From assembly GCA_002699125.1 (NCBI GenBank), contig PABI01000184.1, forward strand, positions 1 through 64,000: 64,000 nucleotides of DNA, in the 5' to 3' direction. The notes beneath the pieces were generated by a model. The model ran no database searches and had not been told where the DNA came from. It saw only the letters and a list, made by a program, of their open reading frames with translations. The number at the start of each line of letters is the position of its first letter. Position 1 is the first letter of the stretch. The translations under genes and the position numbers were made by a program. Shown piece by piece: positions 34,982-42,445 of this stretch. The DNA comes from Anaerolineaceae bacterium (GTDB taxonomy: Bacteria; Chloroflexota; Anaerolineae; Promineifilales; Promineifilaceae).

Positions 34982-36202
34982 ATGACTGATTTAGATGCAA
35001 AACTGAAAGAAGCTGTTCAATACGCTTACAAGAATGCACCTGCGGTAAAGGCGCGATTTGATAAGGCGGGCATCACGCCGGATGATATTCAGGGCGTGGC
35101 TGATTTGCCCAAGATTCCGGTGCTGCCCAAAGACCAGATTGTGGCTTTGCAGCAGGCTGCCCCACCGTTTGGCGGCATGTTGGGTGTTCCCCCGGAAAAA
35201 GTGACGCATATCTTCTTCTCGCCTGGGCCTATTTATGAGCCAGCTCCCGAACCGGATGAAGGTGCCTGGGACGTGGCCATCGCTGCGCTCAAAACGACGG
35301 GCTTCAAGCCGAGCGATGTGGTGTTGAACAGCTTTACCTACCATTTGGTGCCGGCGGGGTTTTTGTTCGACAATGCGTTTGTGCGGTTGGGCTGCACCGT
35401 GGTGCCGGGCGGCACCGGCAGCGCCGAGCTCCAGCTGAAGATGATGCAGGATTTAAAAGTGACCGGCTACAGTGGCACCCCTAGCTTCTTGATGAGTCTG
35501 ATCAAAAAGGCAGAAGCGAGCGGCATTGATTTTAACAACGATTTGCAGCTAAAAACCGCGATTTTCTCCGCTGAACCTCTGCCACCATCACTGCGTCAAA
35601 CGTTTGTGGAAGAATACGGTCTGGCGGTGGGTAATGCCTACGCCACGGCCGATTTTGGCTTGCTGGCGCTCAACACCGGTGAAGGCATGGCGATGTCTTT
35701 ACTGCCTGAACCAATCGTTGAGGTGGTGGACAGTGAAACCGGCCAACCGGTTGGCGCCGGTGAGGCGGGCGAAGTCGTCGCCACCAACTTCAGCCGCGCA
35801 TACCCGCTCATCCGCATCGGCACAGGTGACATGGCGATGAACATGGACCCGAATCCCGGCCAGAGCCAGCAAACCGAGCGCAGCATTATTTTGGTGGGGC
35901 GTTCCGGCGAGGCGGCCAAGGTGCGCGGCATGTTTGTCCATCCCAACCAGCTGCGCTTTGCCACGGGGCAGATTCCCGGCGTACAGAAGGTGCAGGGCGT
36001 GGTGTCGCGTCCCGAGCACAAGGATCATTTTGTAGTGCGGGTGGAGGCTGAAGGGGTGGATGAAACGGCCGTAACTGAACAGGTGAAAACGGCCGTGCAG
36101 GGCCTCTGCCGTGTCCGCGTCGATGCCGTAGAATTCATCTCCCCCGGCACCCTGGCCGACGACGCTCCCGGCATGGTCGATGCCCGCAACTGGCAGGCGT
36201 AG
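34982..36202 (+). CDS. phenylacetate-CoA-ligase-like (PaaK family) AMP-binding enzyme
   Basis: A 406-residue ANL-superfamily protein of the PaaK branch. Recognisable are YAYKNAPAVKARFDKAGI near the N-terminus, the SGTPSFL segment in place of the usual GTTG motif, and FSAEPLPPSLRQTFVEEYG followed by YATADFGL. It is the second CoA-ligase-like enzyme tied to the Liv operon, suggesting aromatic or short branched acid substrates. The ATG at 34982 is chosen because an ATG at 34961 falls within the palindrome. Confidence 0.82.
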   Translation: MTDLDAKLKEAVQYAYKNAPAVKARFDKAGITPDDIQGVADLPKIPVLPKDQIVALQQAAPPFGGMLGVPPEKVTHIFFSPGPIYEPAPEPDEGAWDVAIAALKTTGFKPSDVVLNSFTYHLVPAGFLFDNAFVRLGCTVVPGGTGSAELQLKMMQDLKVTGYSGTPSFLMSLIKKAEASGIDFNNDLQLKTAIFSAEPLPPSLRQTFVEEYGLAVGNAYATADFGLLALNTGEGMAMSLLPEPIVEVVDSETGQPVGAGEAGEVVATNFSRAYPLIRIGTGDMAMNMDPNPGQSQQTERSIILVGRSGEAAKVRGMFVHPNQLRFATGQIPGVQKVQGVVSRPEHKDHFVVRVEAEGVDETAVTEQVKTAVQGLCRVRVDAVEFISPGTLADDAPGMVDARNWQA

Positions 36203-36217
36203 AGAATATGCTACAAT

Positions 36218-36625
36218 ATGCCTATGGGTGATGAGGCCAAGGCAGATATACAGCTTTATATGGAACGTGCCAGGCTTGATTTGCAAGCTGTAGAAGCTAA
36301 TTTGCAAAATGGTTTTTACGCTGTTGCAGTTTCCCGCGCCTATTATGCAATGTTTTATGCTGCGACGGCGCTCCTAAAAAGCATTGGCATTGATCGTAGC
36401 AAACACAGCGGCATTATTGCTGCCTTTGGTCAACATTTTGTGAAAACTAGTTTGATTGAGATTGAATTTGCCAAAATCCTGACACACGCATTCAATTCCA
36501 GAAATGACACCGATTATGACCTAATGTGGATGCCAGATGCAGAGCTTGCCCAGACCGAGATGAAAGATGCTCAGCGATTTGTAGAGCGAGTTGAGCGTTA
36601 TTTTCAAGAAAAAGGGGAACTTTAA
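36218..36625 (+). CDS. HEPN-domain protein (toxin-like half of a HEPN/MNT pair)
   Basis: A 135-residue four-helix HEPN protein (PF05168-like). RAYYAMFYAATALL in helix 2 and the conserved R-x4-Y at Arg95 to Tyr100 (RNDTDY) correspond to the catalytic region of HEPN ribonucleases, although the His of the stricter R-x4-6-H form is replaced by Tyr. Its TAA overlaps the ATG of the MNT gene by one base, so the two are coupled. MNT partners are known to inactivate HEPN toxins by AMPylation in related systems. An ATG at 36224 is also possible. Confidence 0.8.
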   Translation: MPMGDEAKADIQLYMERARLDLQAVEANLQNGFYAVAVSRAYYAMFYAATALLKSIGIDRSKHSGIIAAFGQHFVKTSLIEIEFAKILTHAFNSRNDTDYDLMWMPDAELAQTEMKDAQRFVERVERYFQEKGEL

Positions 36626-37020
36626 TGAAGCAAGTCGCCGCTATCCAACATGCTTTTTTCAGTATACAAGAAAGGCAAATGGCCGAATCCCTTGTCGAAG
36701 AGCTTATTGCAAAGTTTGGCGAACAGGTACTGGCTGTCATTTTATTCGGTTCACGGGCCAGGGGAGACGCTACCGACGAATCGGACATGGATTTTCTGAT
36801 AATAATGTCTGAAGTTGACAATACAATAAAACGAGAGATTAGATTTCTAACTACAGAGATATGGTTAGAGCATGGTATATTTCTCTCTACTTCAATAATA
36901 AGCAATACGCATTGGCAACAATTGCAAAAACTCAAAACGGCGCTGTATTGCAATATCAGCGATGATGGCATTATTTTATTTCAGCGTTTTCAATTGAATG
37001 AGTTGAATGTCACTGGATAA
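36625..37020 (+). CDS. MNT-type minimal nucleotidyltransferase (antitoxin-like half)
   Basis: A 131-residue nucleotidyltransferase with a complete active site: FGSRARGDATDESDMDF (Gly42-Ser43, Asp54, Asp56). It is paired with the HEPN gene by a TAATG junction. Its last 14 bases overlap the start of the BKACE gene, so it is embedded in a metabolic transcript. Confidence 0.85.
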   Translation: MKQVAAIQHAFFSIQERQMAESLVEELIAKFGEQVLAVILFGSRARGDATDESDMDFLIIMSEVDNTIKREIRFLTTEIWLEHGIFLSTSIISNTHWQQLQKLKTALYCNISDDGIILFQRFQLNELNVTG

Positions 37021-37879
37021 TGCAAAAACAATCATTACGGCCGCTTTAACTGGCGTCCTCACCACCCGAGCCCAATCTCCTGCCATCCCTTACATGCCTG
37101 CTGAGATTGCCGAGGAGGCCCGACGCAGTGTAGAGGCGGGGGCCAGCATTGTGCATATTCACGCCCGTCAGCCAGACGGCCGTCCCGCCTTTGACGTAGA
37201 AACCTATGCCCAAATTGACGCCGAAGTGCGCCAGCGCTGCCCCGACGTCATCATCAACTACTCCACCGGGGCCATTGGCATCGACCGCGAGACGCGTATC
37301 CACCACGTTCGCGCCCTGCGGCCCGACATAGCCGCGCTCAACATGGGTTCGATGAACTACGCTATCTACTCGCGCCAGCAGAAAACGTTCTACCACGATC
37401 ATGTTTTTGCCAATCCATTCAAGGATATTCAATTTTTCCTGGAAGCGATGAACGAGGCGGGCACGCGGCCGGAGATGGAGTGTTTTGACACGGGCCACAT
37501 CAATAATGCCCAGCCGCTGATCGATTTGGGGATTTTGCAGCCGCCGTACCAGTTCAGCCTGATCATGGGCGTGTTGGGCGGCATCCCGGCCAGCACCAAA
37601 AATCTGGTGCAGCAGGTGGATCAGCTCCCGGCAAATTCCCATTGGCAGGTGATTGGTATTGGGCAGAAGCAGTGGCGGTTGGCGGCAGCGGCCGTTTCTA
37701 TGGGCGGCAACGTGCGGGTCGGGCTGGAGGACAATCTCTACCTGCCCAACGGTGAACTGGCGCAGTCCAACGGCGACCTGGTGGCCAAAGCCGCCGAATT
37801 GGTGCGGTTGGTTGGCGGTGAAGTGGCTAGCATTGCCGAGGCACGGGCTATACTGAAACTGGAGGCGCCAAATGAGTAA
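37007..37879 (+). CDS. beta-keto acid cleavage enzyme (BKACE, DUF849)
   Basis: A 290-residue zinc TIM-barrel enzyme that cleaves a beta-keto acid with acetyl-CoA to give acetoacetate and a new acyl-CoA. Zinc ligands sit in VHIHARQPDG, the barrel segments INYSTGAIG and GSMNYAIYS follow, and the end has the family signature MGGNVRVGLEDNLYLPNG. It fits the catabolic theme (two CoA ligases, carboxylase, acyl-CoA dehydrogenase). The upstream TA genes overlap it and a small unknown gene overlaps its end. Confidence 0.9.
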   Translation: MSLDNAKTIITAALTGVLTTRAQSPAIPYMPAEIAEEARRSVEAGASIVHIHARQPDGRPAFDVETYAQIDAEVRQRCPDVIINYSTGAIGIDRETRIHHVRALRPDIAALNMGSMNYAIYSRQQKTFYHDHVFANPFKDIQFFLEAMNEAGTRPEMECFDTGHINNAQPLIDLGILQPPYQFSLIMGVLGGIPASTKNLVQQVDQLPANSHWQVIGIGQKQWRLAAAAVSMGGNVRVGLEDNLYLPNGELAQSNGDLVAKAAELVRLVGGEVASIAEARAILKLEAPNE

Positions 37880-38354
37880 ACAACGTGCGACGGCAAACGC
37901 CTGGCCCAACAAGCCAATGCCCGACGCCCATAGAGTGCTGCTGCTAGACGGCCGTTATACCCGCGACGAATACGTCACCATCAGCCAGGGCTTTGTGCCT
38001 CAATCCCCCGCCGATAAATGGTTCATCTACCTCGAAGATGAATGGCTCAACTTCCACCGCAGTGCCAGCGGTAGCTGCATTTTCCAGCTGCAAATCGCGC
38101 CTGCTGACGAAGGCTACGCCGCCGACCGGCTTCTGGTTAATCAAGCCCCCCGCCAATACCGCTCCCTCTCGGATGAGTACGATGTGGCCCTGGTTTCTTA
38201 CCTGATTGATGCCGTTCTACTGGGCCGTTTTGCGCCCTTTCCCCAGCCGGAGCAGTTTTCTGATGAAGACCACCAACGTCACCAACAGCACGTCATGGGC
38301 AAGGATTCGTCAGACGGCGGGTTGAGCTTGCGCGTGGTGAACGGTAATCGGTGA
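37872..38354 (+). CDS. uncharacterised protein with repeat-derived C-terminus
   Basis: A 160-residue cytoplasmic-looking protein that I do not recognise. The core contains KWFIYLEDEWLNFHRSASG and CIFQLQI, which look like a compact mixed alpha/beta domain. It overlaps the BKACE stop by eight bases. The last residues and stop (VVNGNR) are encoded by an AGTAATCGGT-type repeat, so the native end may have been replaced. Confidence 0.65.
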   Translation: MSKQRATANAWPNKPMPDAHRVLLLDGRYTRDEYVTISQGFVPQSPADKWFIYLEDEWLNFHRSASGSCIFQLQIAPADEGYAADRLLVNQAPRQYRSLSDEYDVALVSYLIDAVLLGRFAPFPQPEQFSDEDHQRHQQHVMGKDSSDGGLSLRVVNGNR

Positions 38355-38380
38355 TCAGTAATCCGTAATCGGTATCCGTG
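38338..38380. repeat. AGTAATCGGT-family repeat overlapping a stop codon
   Basis: GTGAACGGTAATCGGTGATC then AGTAATCCGTAATCGGTATC: tandem variants of the family also seen at 25996-26062. Confidence 0.65.
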
Positions 38381-38476
38381 TATTAGTTTAGCTGGGGATT
38401 CGTTTTCAGAAAATTGTGCCAGATGGGAAGTTATGCTATCATCCGAGTTATACATGCATAATGGATTGGATGTCAT

Positions 38477-38782
38477 ATGCCTGAAGCAAATTTGAAGCGT
38501 ACCACCATCATGGCCGACGAGGAGATGCTCTACAAAATCGAGCTGATTGCCCGGCGGGAGGGAAAGTCGAAAGCGGCCGTTATTCGAGAAGCATTGGTGG
38601 CCTATGTTGCCGCTGCCGAAGAAGAGCAGCCGGCCGAAGATCCATTGCTGCGTTTGATTGGACTGGCGGGAGAAACGGCCGTTCCCACCAACATGGCCAA
38701 CGGCCAGGATGAAGCCGACATCCTGGAAAATATTGACCCTCGCACCGGATTTGCTCTGCGTGATGAAAAAGACGCTGCTTGA
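38477..38782 (+). CDS. ribbon-helix-helix antitoxin (VapB/CopG-like)
   Basis: A 101-residue protein. Residues 6-45 are a ribbon-helix-helix DNA-binding domain (LKRTTIMADEEMLYKIELIA, then KSKAAVIREALVAYV). The C-terminal half, rich in Glu and Pro, would wrap the partner toxin. It overlaps the PIN gene by 20 bases. Confidence 0.8.
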   Translation: MPEANLKRTTIMADEEMLYKIELIARREGKSKAAVIREALVAYVAAAEEEQPAEDPLLRLIGLAGETAVPTNMANGQDEADILENIDPRTGFALRDEKDAA

Positions 38783-39188
38783 TTCCAGTTTCCTCTTTGC
38801 CCTGATTAACCAAAAAGATGCTAACCATGCTGCCTGTGTTGCTGTCGCTCGCGACACAATGCTGCACAAAACCATTCTGGTCACCGTCATTCCCGAAACG
38901 TGCTACCTGCTGCACCGATGGCTGGGCCATGGTGTCATGCGTGCCTTCATTCAAAATTTGCAGGACCCAATCTGGCAGATTGAGCAGATTCAGCCGCAAG
39001 ACTGGGCGCGCGTCGATGAGCTGCTCACCCAATACGCCGATGCCCGGCTGGATTTAGTAGATGCTACGCTGGTCGCCGCCGCCGAACGACTGAATATCGA
39101 AACCATTCTCACGCTGGATCAGCGCGATTTTCGCTTAATCCGGCCCAAACACGTTGAATATTTTTCAATCTTGCCAGAGCAAAAATGA
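38763..39188 (+). CDS. PIN-domain ribonuclease toxin (VapC-like)
   Basis: A 141-residue PIN nuclease. The acidic active-site residues are present: Asp7 (LLDSSFLFAL), Glu45 (IPETCYLL), Asp97/Asp100 (DARLDLVDATLV) and Asp119 (TLDQRDF). With the RHH protein it forms a VapBC-type toxin-antitoxin pair that cuts RNA when freed. The start is the ATG inside the antitoxin gene; longer in-frame starts are spurious. Confidence 0.82.
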   Translation: MKKTLLDSSFLFALINQKDANHAACVAVARDTMLHKTILVTVIPETCYLLHRWLGHGVMRAFIQNLQDPIWQIEQIQPQDWARVDELLTQYADARLDLVDATLVAAAERLNIETILTLDQRDFRLIRPKHVEYFSILPEQK

Positions 39189-39394
39189 TGAACGCAGAAA
39201 CCAACCCCGTCGTTTTGCTAAGCAGCAATACCTGGCATATCGTCGAGCACAGCCGCGAATCGTACGTGGCCTGGTGCGGCAAAAAGATCACCGACCGTCG
39301 CGCCCATTCCCGCCTGAACACCATCGGCCGGGAAAACCTTTGCCCCAAATGTTTATCTCTTTTTTCTAAGAGCCATCAGGACTGGCAGTCCTAA
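39185..39394 (+). CDS. small putative zinc-binding protein
   Basis: A 69-residue protein coupled to the VapC-like gene by an ATGA overlap. It shows a single CPKC pair plus WCGKK and His residues (HSRLNTIG), a possible Zn site. The last seven residues (SHQDWQS) and the stop come from the AGGACTGGCAGTCCT repeat at 39378. The function is unknown. Confidence 0.6.
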   Translation: MMNAETNPVVLLSSNTWHIVEHSRESYVAWCGKKITDRRAHSRLNTIGRENLCPKCLSLFSKSHQDWQS

Positions 39395-39438
39395 ACTGAA
39401 GGGCCTGCGATCTAGAAGCCTGAAGGGCTGCCAGTCCT
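39378..39438. repeat. AGGACTGGCAGTCCT palindromic repeat pair
   Basis: A perfect 15-base copy is at 39378-39392 and a shorter one (GGCTGCCAGTCCT) at 39426-39438. Same family as 2253-2313. Confidence 0.7.
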
Positions 39439-39453
39439 CACCTCAAAATTATC

Positions 39454-41067
39454 ATGGACCAACTAAAATCAACCCTCAACACCCGTAGCGAAGAATACAA
39501 AACCAACCGCGCCGCTATGCTGGAACTCGTCGAGACGCTGGAAGAACGCCAGGCGCAGGTGCGCGCTGGTGGCGGCGAGCGCGGCGCGAAGAAGTTTAGC
39601 GACCAGGGCAAGCTGCTGCCCCGCGAGCGGCTGGAACTGCTGCTGGATCCCGGCACGCCGTTTTTGGAGCTGTCGCCGCTGGCGGCGTGGGGCTTGTACA
39701 ACGACGAAGCGCCCGCCGCCCTGCAAATTATAGGGATTGGCGTGGTGAGCGGCGTGGAGTGTCTGATTTCGGTCAATGACGCCACCGCCAAAGGGGGGGC
39801 CGTGTATCCGATGTCGCTGCAAAAGACGCTGCGTGCCCAAGCCATTGCCGCGGAGAACCGGCTGCCCTGCATCACCTGCGTCGAGTCGGCCGGGGCCAAT
39901 CTGCTCTACCAGGACGAAATTTTTATTCTGGGCGGGCGCACCTTTGCCAACCAGGCCCGGCTGTCGGCGGCGGGGATTCCGCAGGTGGCGCTGGTCTTTG
40001 GCTCGTCCACAGCGGGCGGGGCGTACGTGCCGGGGATGAGCGACTACACGGTTTTTGTGCGGGGCAAAGCCACTGCTTACCTGGGCGGGCCGCCCCTGGT
40101 GAAGATGGCCATCGGTGAAGAAGTGGATGACGAGACGCTGGGTGGGGCGGAAATGCACGCCCAAGTGTCGGGGCTGAGTGATTACCTGGCGGAAGATGAT
40201 GCGGATGCGTTAAGAATCGGCCGTTTTATTGCCAGCCAACTCCACCAACAAAAGCCACACGCCTGCCTCAACCGTCGCCAGACGTCGCGCGAGCCAGCTT
40301 ACGACCCCGACGAACTGCTGGGCGTTATTCCCGCCGATCCGCGGGTGCCGTTTGACATTCGCGAGGTGGTTGCCCGGCTGGTGGACGGCTCAGAGTTTTT
40401 TGAGTTCAAGCCGGAGTATGGGCCAACGCTGGTGACGGGACATGCCGTGATCAACGGCTGGCCGGTGGGGATTTTGGGCAACAACGGCATTCTCTTTTCT
40501 GAGTGTGCCAACAAGGCGGCGCAGTTTATTCAACTGTGCAACCAGAGCCGCACGCCGTTGATTTACCTGCAAAACATCACTGGCTTTATGGTGGGGACGC
40601 AGTATGAGCGGGGCGGCATCATCAAGCACGGCAGCCAGATGATTAACGCGGTGGCCACCAGCAGCGTGCCGCAGTTTTCGGTGATTGTGGGCGGCTCGTA
40701 CGGGGCGGGCAATTATGCGATGTGCGGCCGTTCCTACGATCCGCGCTTTTTGTGGAGCTGGCCCAACAGCCGTGTGGCGGTGATGGGCGGTGAGCAGGCG
40801 GCAGGCGTGCTGGGCATTGTGCAGGAAGCGGCCGCCAAACGGCGCGGCGCGGCGCCTGACAAGACGACTATCGAAGCGATGCAGATGATGACGCGGCAAA
40901 AGTTCGAGCAGGAATCCGACCCGTATTACGCGACGGCGCGGCTGTGGGACGATGGCATTATCGACCCACGTGACACGCGCAGGGCGCTGAGTGTGGGGCT
41001 GTCAGTGGCACACAATGTTGATTTTATTACGTCGGGACAGCCGCATTATGGTGTTTTTCGGATGTAA
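39454..41067 (+). CDS. acyl-CoA carboxylase carboxyltransferase (beta) subunit
   Basis: A 537-residue carboxyltransferase of the methylcrotonyl/geranyl/propionyl-CoA carboxylase group. It has the N-terminal acyl-CoA half (GKLLPRERLELLLDPGTPF, CVESAGANL, FGSSTAGGAYVPGMSDY) and the C-terminal biotin half (LQNITGFMVGTQYERGGII, GGSYGAGNYAMCGR). GAYVPGMSD and the MVGT-x-YE segment are closer to the methylcrotonyl-CoA type. The matching biotin-carrying alpha subunit is at 50004-51965, about 9 kb away, with an acyl-CoA dehydrogenase between. Leucine/isovalerate breakdown or terpenoid degradation fit. Confidence 0.9.
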   Translation: MDQLKSTLNTRSEEYKTNRAAMLELVETLEERQAQVRAGGGERGAKKFSDQGKLLPRERLELLLDPGTPFLELSPLAAWGLYNDEAPAALQIIGIGVVSGVECLISVNDATAKGGAVYPMSLQKTLRAQAIAAENRLPCITCVESAGANLLYQDEIFILGGRTFANQARLSAAGIPQVALVFGSSTAGGAYVPGMSDYTVFVRGKATAYLGGPPLVKMAIGEEVDDETLGGAEMHAQVSGLSDYLAEDDADALRIGRFIASQLHQQKPHACLNRRQTSREPAYDPDELLGVIPADPRVPFDIREVVARLVDGSEFFEFKPEYGPTLVTGHAVINGWPVGILGNNGILFSECANKAAQFIQLCNQSRTPLIYLQNITGFMVGTQYERGGIIKHGSQMINAVATSSVPQFSVIVGGSYGAGNYAMCGRSYDPRFLWSWPNSRVAVMGGEQAAGVLGIVQEAAAKRRGAAPDKTTIEAMQMMTRQKFEQESDPYYATARLWDDGIIDPRDTRRALSVGLSVAHNVDFITSGQPHYGVFRM

Positions 41068-41094
41068 CTGGTAGGTCAGAATTGCAATCTTGAC

Positions 41095-41697
41095 CTACTT
41101 TGTTCGCCAATCAATCCCGAGAAAGTAGAGCTTAAAAATAGCCCAACTGCTTTTCAGAAAGCAACACCAGGAAAGGTCTTCTTTGGCGGTGATAAGAGAA
41201 GAGACAATGGTGGCAATCAGGCCGATTGGATACTCCATGCTAGCGGCAATCGTGGCCGCCAACTCCCGATTTTCATCGGTGGTTTGAAAGAGGTGCTCCA
41301 GCTCATGACGGGCAACGTGTTGTTTGGCCAACTCAGGTAGAGAATCTCTAACAAAAGCAACACCCTGACGACACACCACACCATTTAAACCGCCAAGCTG
41401 CTCTGGGGGAACTTCGTAAACCAGTAAATCCATTGCTTCACGATACTCAGCTTTTGTGATGGTTTCGCGCATGCTGCGCTTCTCTATGATTTCATCAATT
41501 AGCTGCCTTTGTTCGGCATCGTAAGCGAATGGATACTCGTCTGAACCATCTTCACAAATTGGGACTGTTGTAATGCGTGCCGCTGTTTCTGGGGGAACAA
41601 CGCAGTTACACTTGTTCGTATAGAGTTCCAGCCCAGCAATGCTAAAGATGAGCAGGAAGAAGGACCAGATGAGCATTTTTTTGAGACGTTTTTTCAT
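41095..41697 (-). CDS. putative membrane-anchored zincin-like protein
   Basis: A 200-residue protein with an N-terminal helix (MLIWSFFLLIFSIAGLELY), an extracellular part and a hydrophobic C-terminal third. It contains HELEH (an HExxH zinc-peptidase motif) in QHVARHELEHLFQTT. I do not recognise the family; four Cys residues may be structural. Whether it is an active peptidase is not shown. Confidence 0.6.
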   Translation of the reverse strand: MKKRLKKMLIWSFFLLIFSIAGLELYTNKCNCVVPPETAARITTVPICEDGSDEYPFAYDAEQRQLIDEIIEKRSMRETITKAEYREAMDLLVYEVPPEQLGGLNGVVCRQGVAFVRDSLPELAKQHVARHELEHLFQTTDENRELAATIAASMEYPIGLIATIVSSLITAKEDLSWCCFLKSSWAIFKLYFLGIDWRTK

Positions 41698-41766
41698 TTT
41701 TTTGAAGAAGTGATAGGTTTAGGGAAAGGCTTTGCCCAACCGGCAAAAAATAAAGGATAGCGTACC

Positions 41767-42216
41767 ATGAAAAGTAGACCCAAATCAACCTTGTTTTTCT
41801 TTTTGTTTTTAGGTTTGCTTTTGGCGGTTTCCTGCACCTCTGGTGGCGCTGCCGGGGAACCAACAGCCGTTCCCGCCACACCGATCATTGATGAAGCCAC
41901 CGGCCTGGAGCTGAACCCCATTGTCATCCCCGATGGTGAATTTGTGGTGCAGGGGACGATTACGGCCGTAAACCTTATTCCCCAAGACGAGCCCCTCATC
42001 AAAGTTATGGCCGAGAATGGCCAGCTTTACCAGGTTCGCTCCCAACCGGTGCCGCAAATTACGTATGAAGATGGAACGGCCGTGCCGCCCCTGGAAATCA
42101 AAAACGGACAGCGCGTTCGGGCCACGGTTCAGCAAAGCGAGAGTGGTGGCCTCGGGGGTGAACCCGTTTTGGCCAGCACAAATTTAATCATTTTGCCGCC
42201 TGGCAATGATGAGTGA
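41767..42216 (+). CDS. small lipoprotein
   Basis: A 149-residue exported lipoprotein: signal helix FFFLFLGLLLAVSC with a lipobox Cys, Pro/Thr-rich linker, then a beta-rich domain (GTITAVNLIPQDEPLIKVMA, GQRVRATVQQS) that resembles an OB-like fold. Unknown function. It is divergent from the HExxH gene. Confidence 0.7.
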   Translation: MKSRPKSTLFFFLFLGLLLAVSCTSGGAAGEPTAVPATPIIDEATGLELNPIVIPDGEFVVQGTITAVNLIPQDEPLIKVMAENGQLYQVRSQPVPQITYEDGTAVPPLEIKNGQRVRATVQQSESGGLGGEPVLASTNLIILPPGNDE

Positions 42217-42306
42217 GTTTCCCTAACGAGTCCCGATCCTCGTAAAAGAATTAAAGTTGGGAACGCTGGTTTGTCCAACTAATTTGCACAATCTCCGTCA
42301 ATATCA

Positions 42307-42356
42307 GAACAAAATATGAACAAAATATTGACATATGTGGTGCGAACCAGTATAAT
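42307..42356 (+). promoter_or_regulatory. consensus sigma-70 promoter overlapped by three 11-bp direct repeats
   Basis: TTGACA at 42328-42333 and TATAAT at 42351-42356 with a 17-base spacer, a perfect consensus. GAACAAAATAT is repeated exactly in tandem at 42307-42317 and 42318-42328, and the -35 continues the period so that ACA recurs at 42309, 42320 and 42331. This is an operator-like array over the -35. Confidence 0.75.
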
Positions 42357-42445
42357 GCACACTGTTCTGGCTTCTTTACAGCGCAGCTTACTTCCAAGTT
42401 AGAAGCCAGAACATTTCTATGTTTTGGTTTCCGTTGGGAGGAAAT

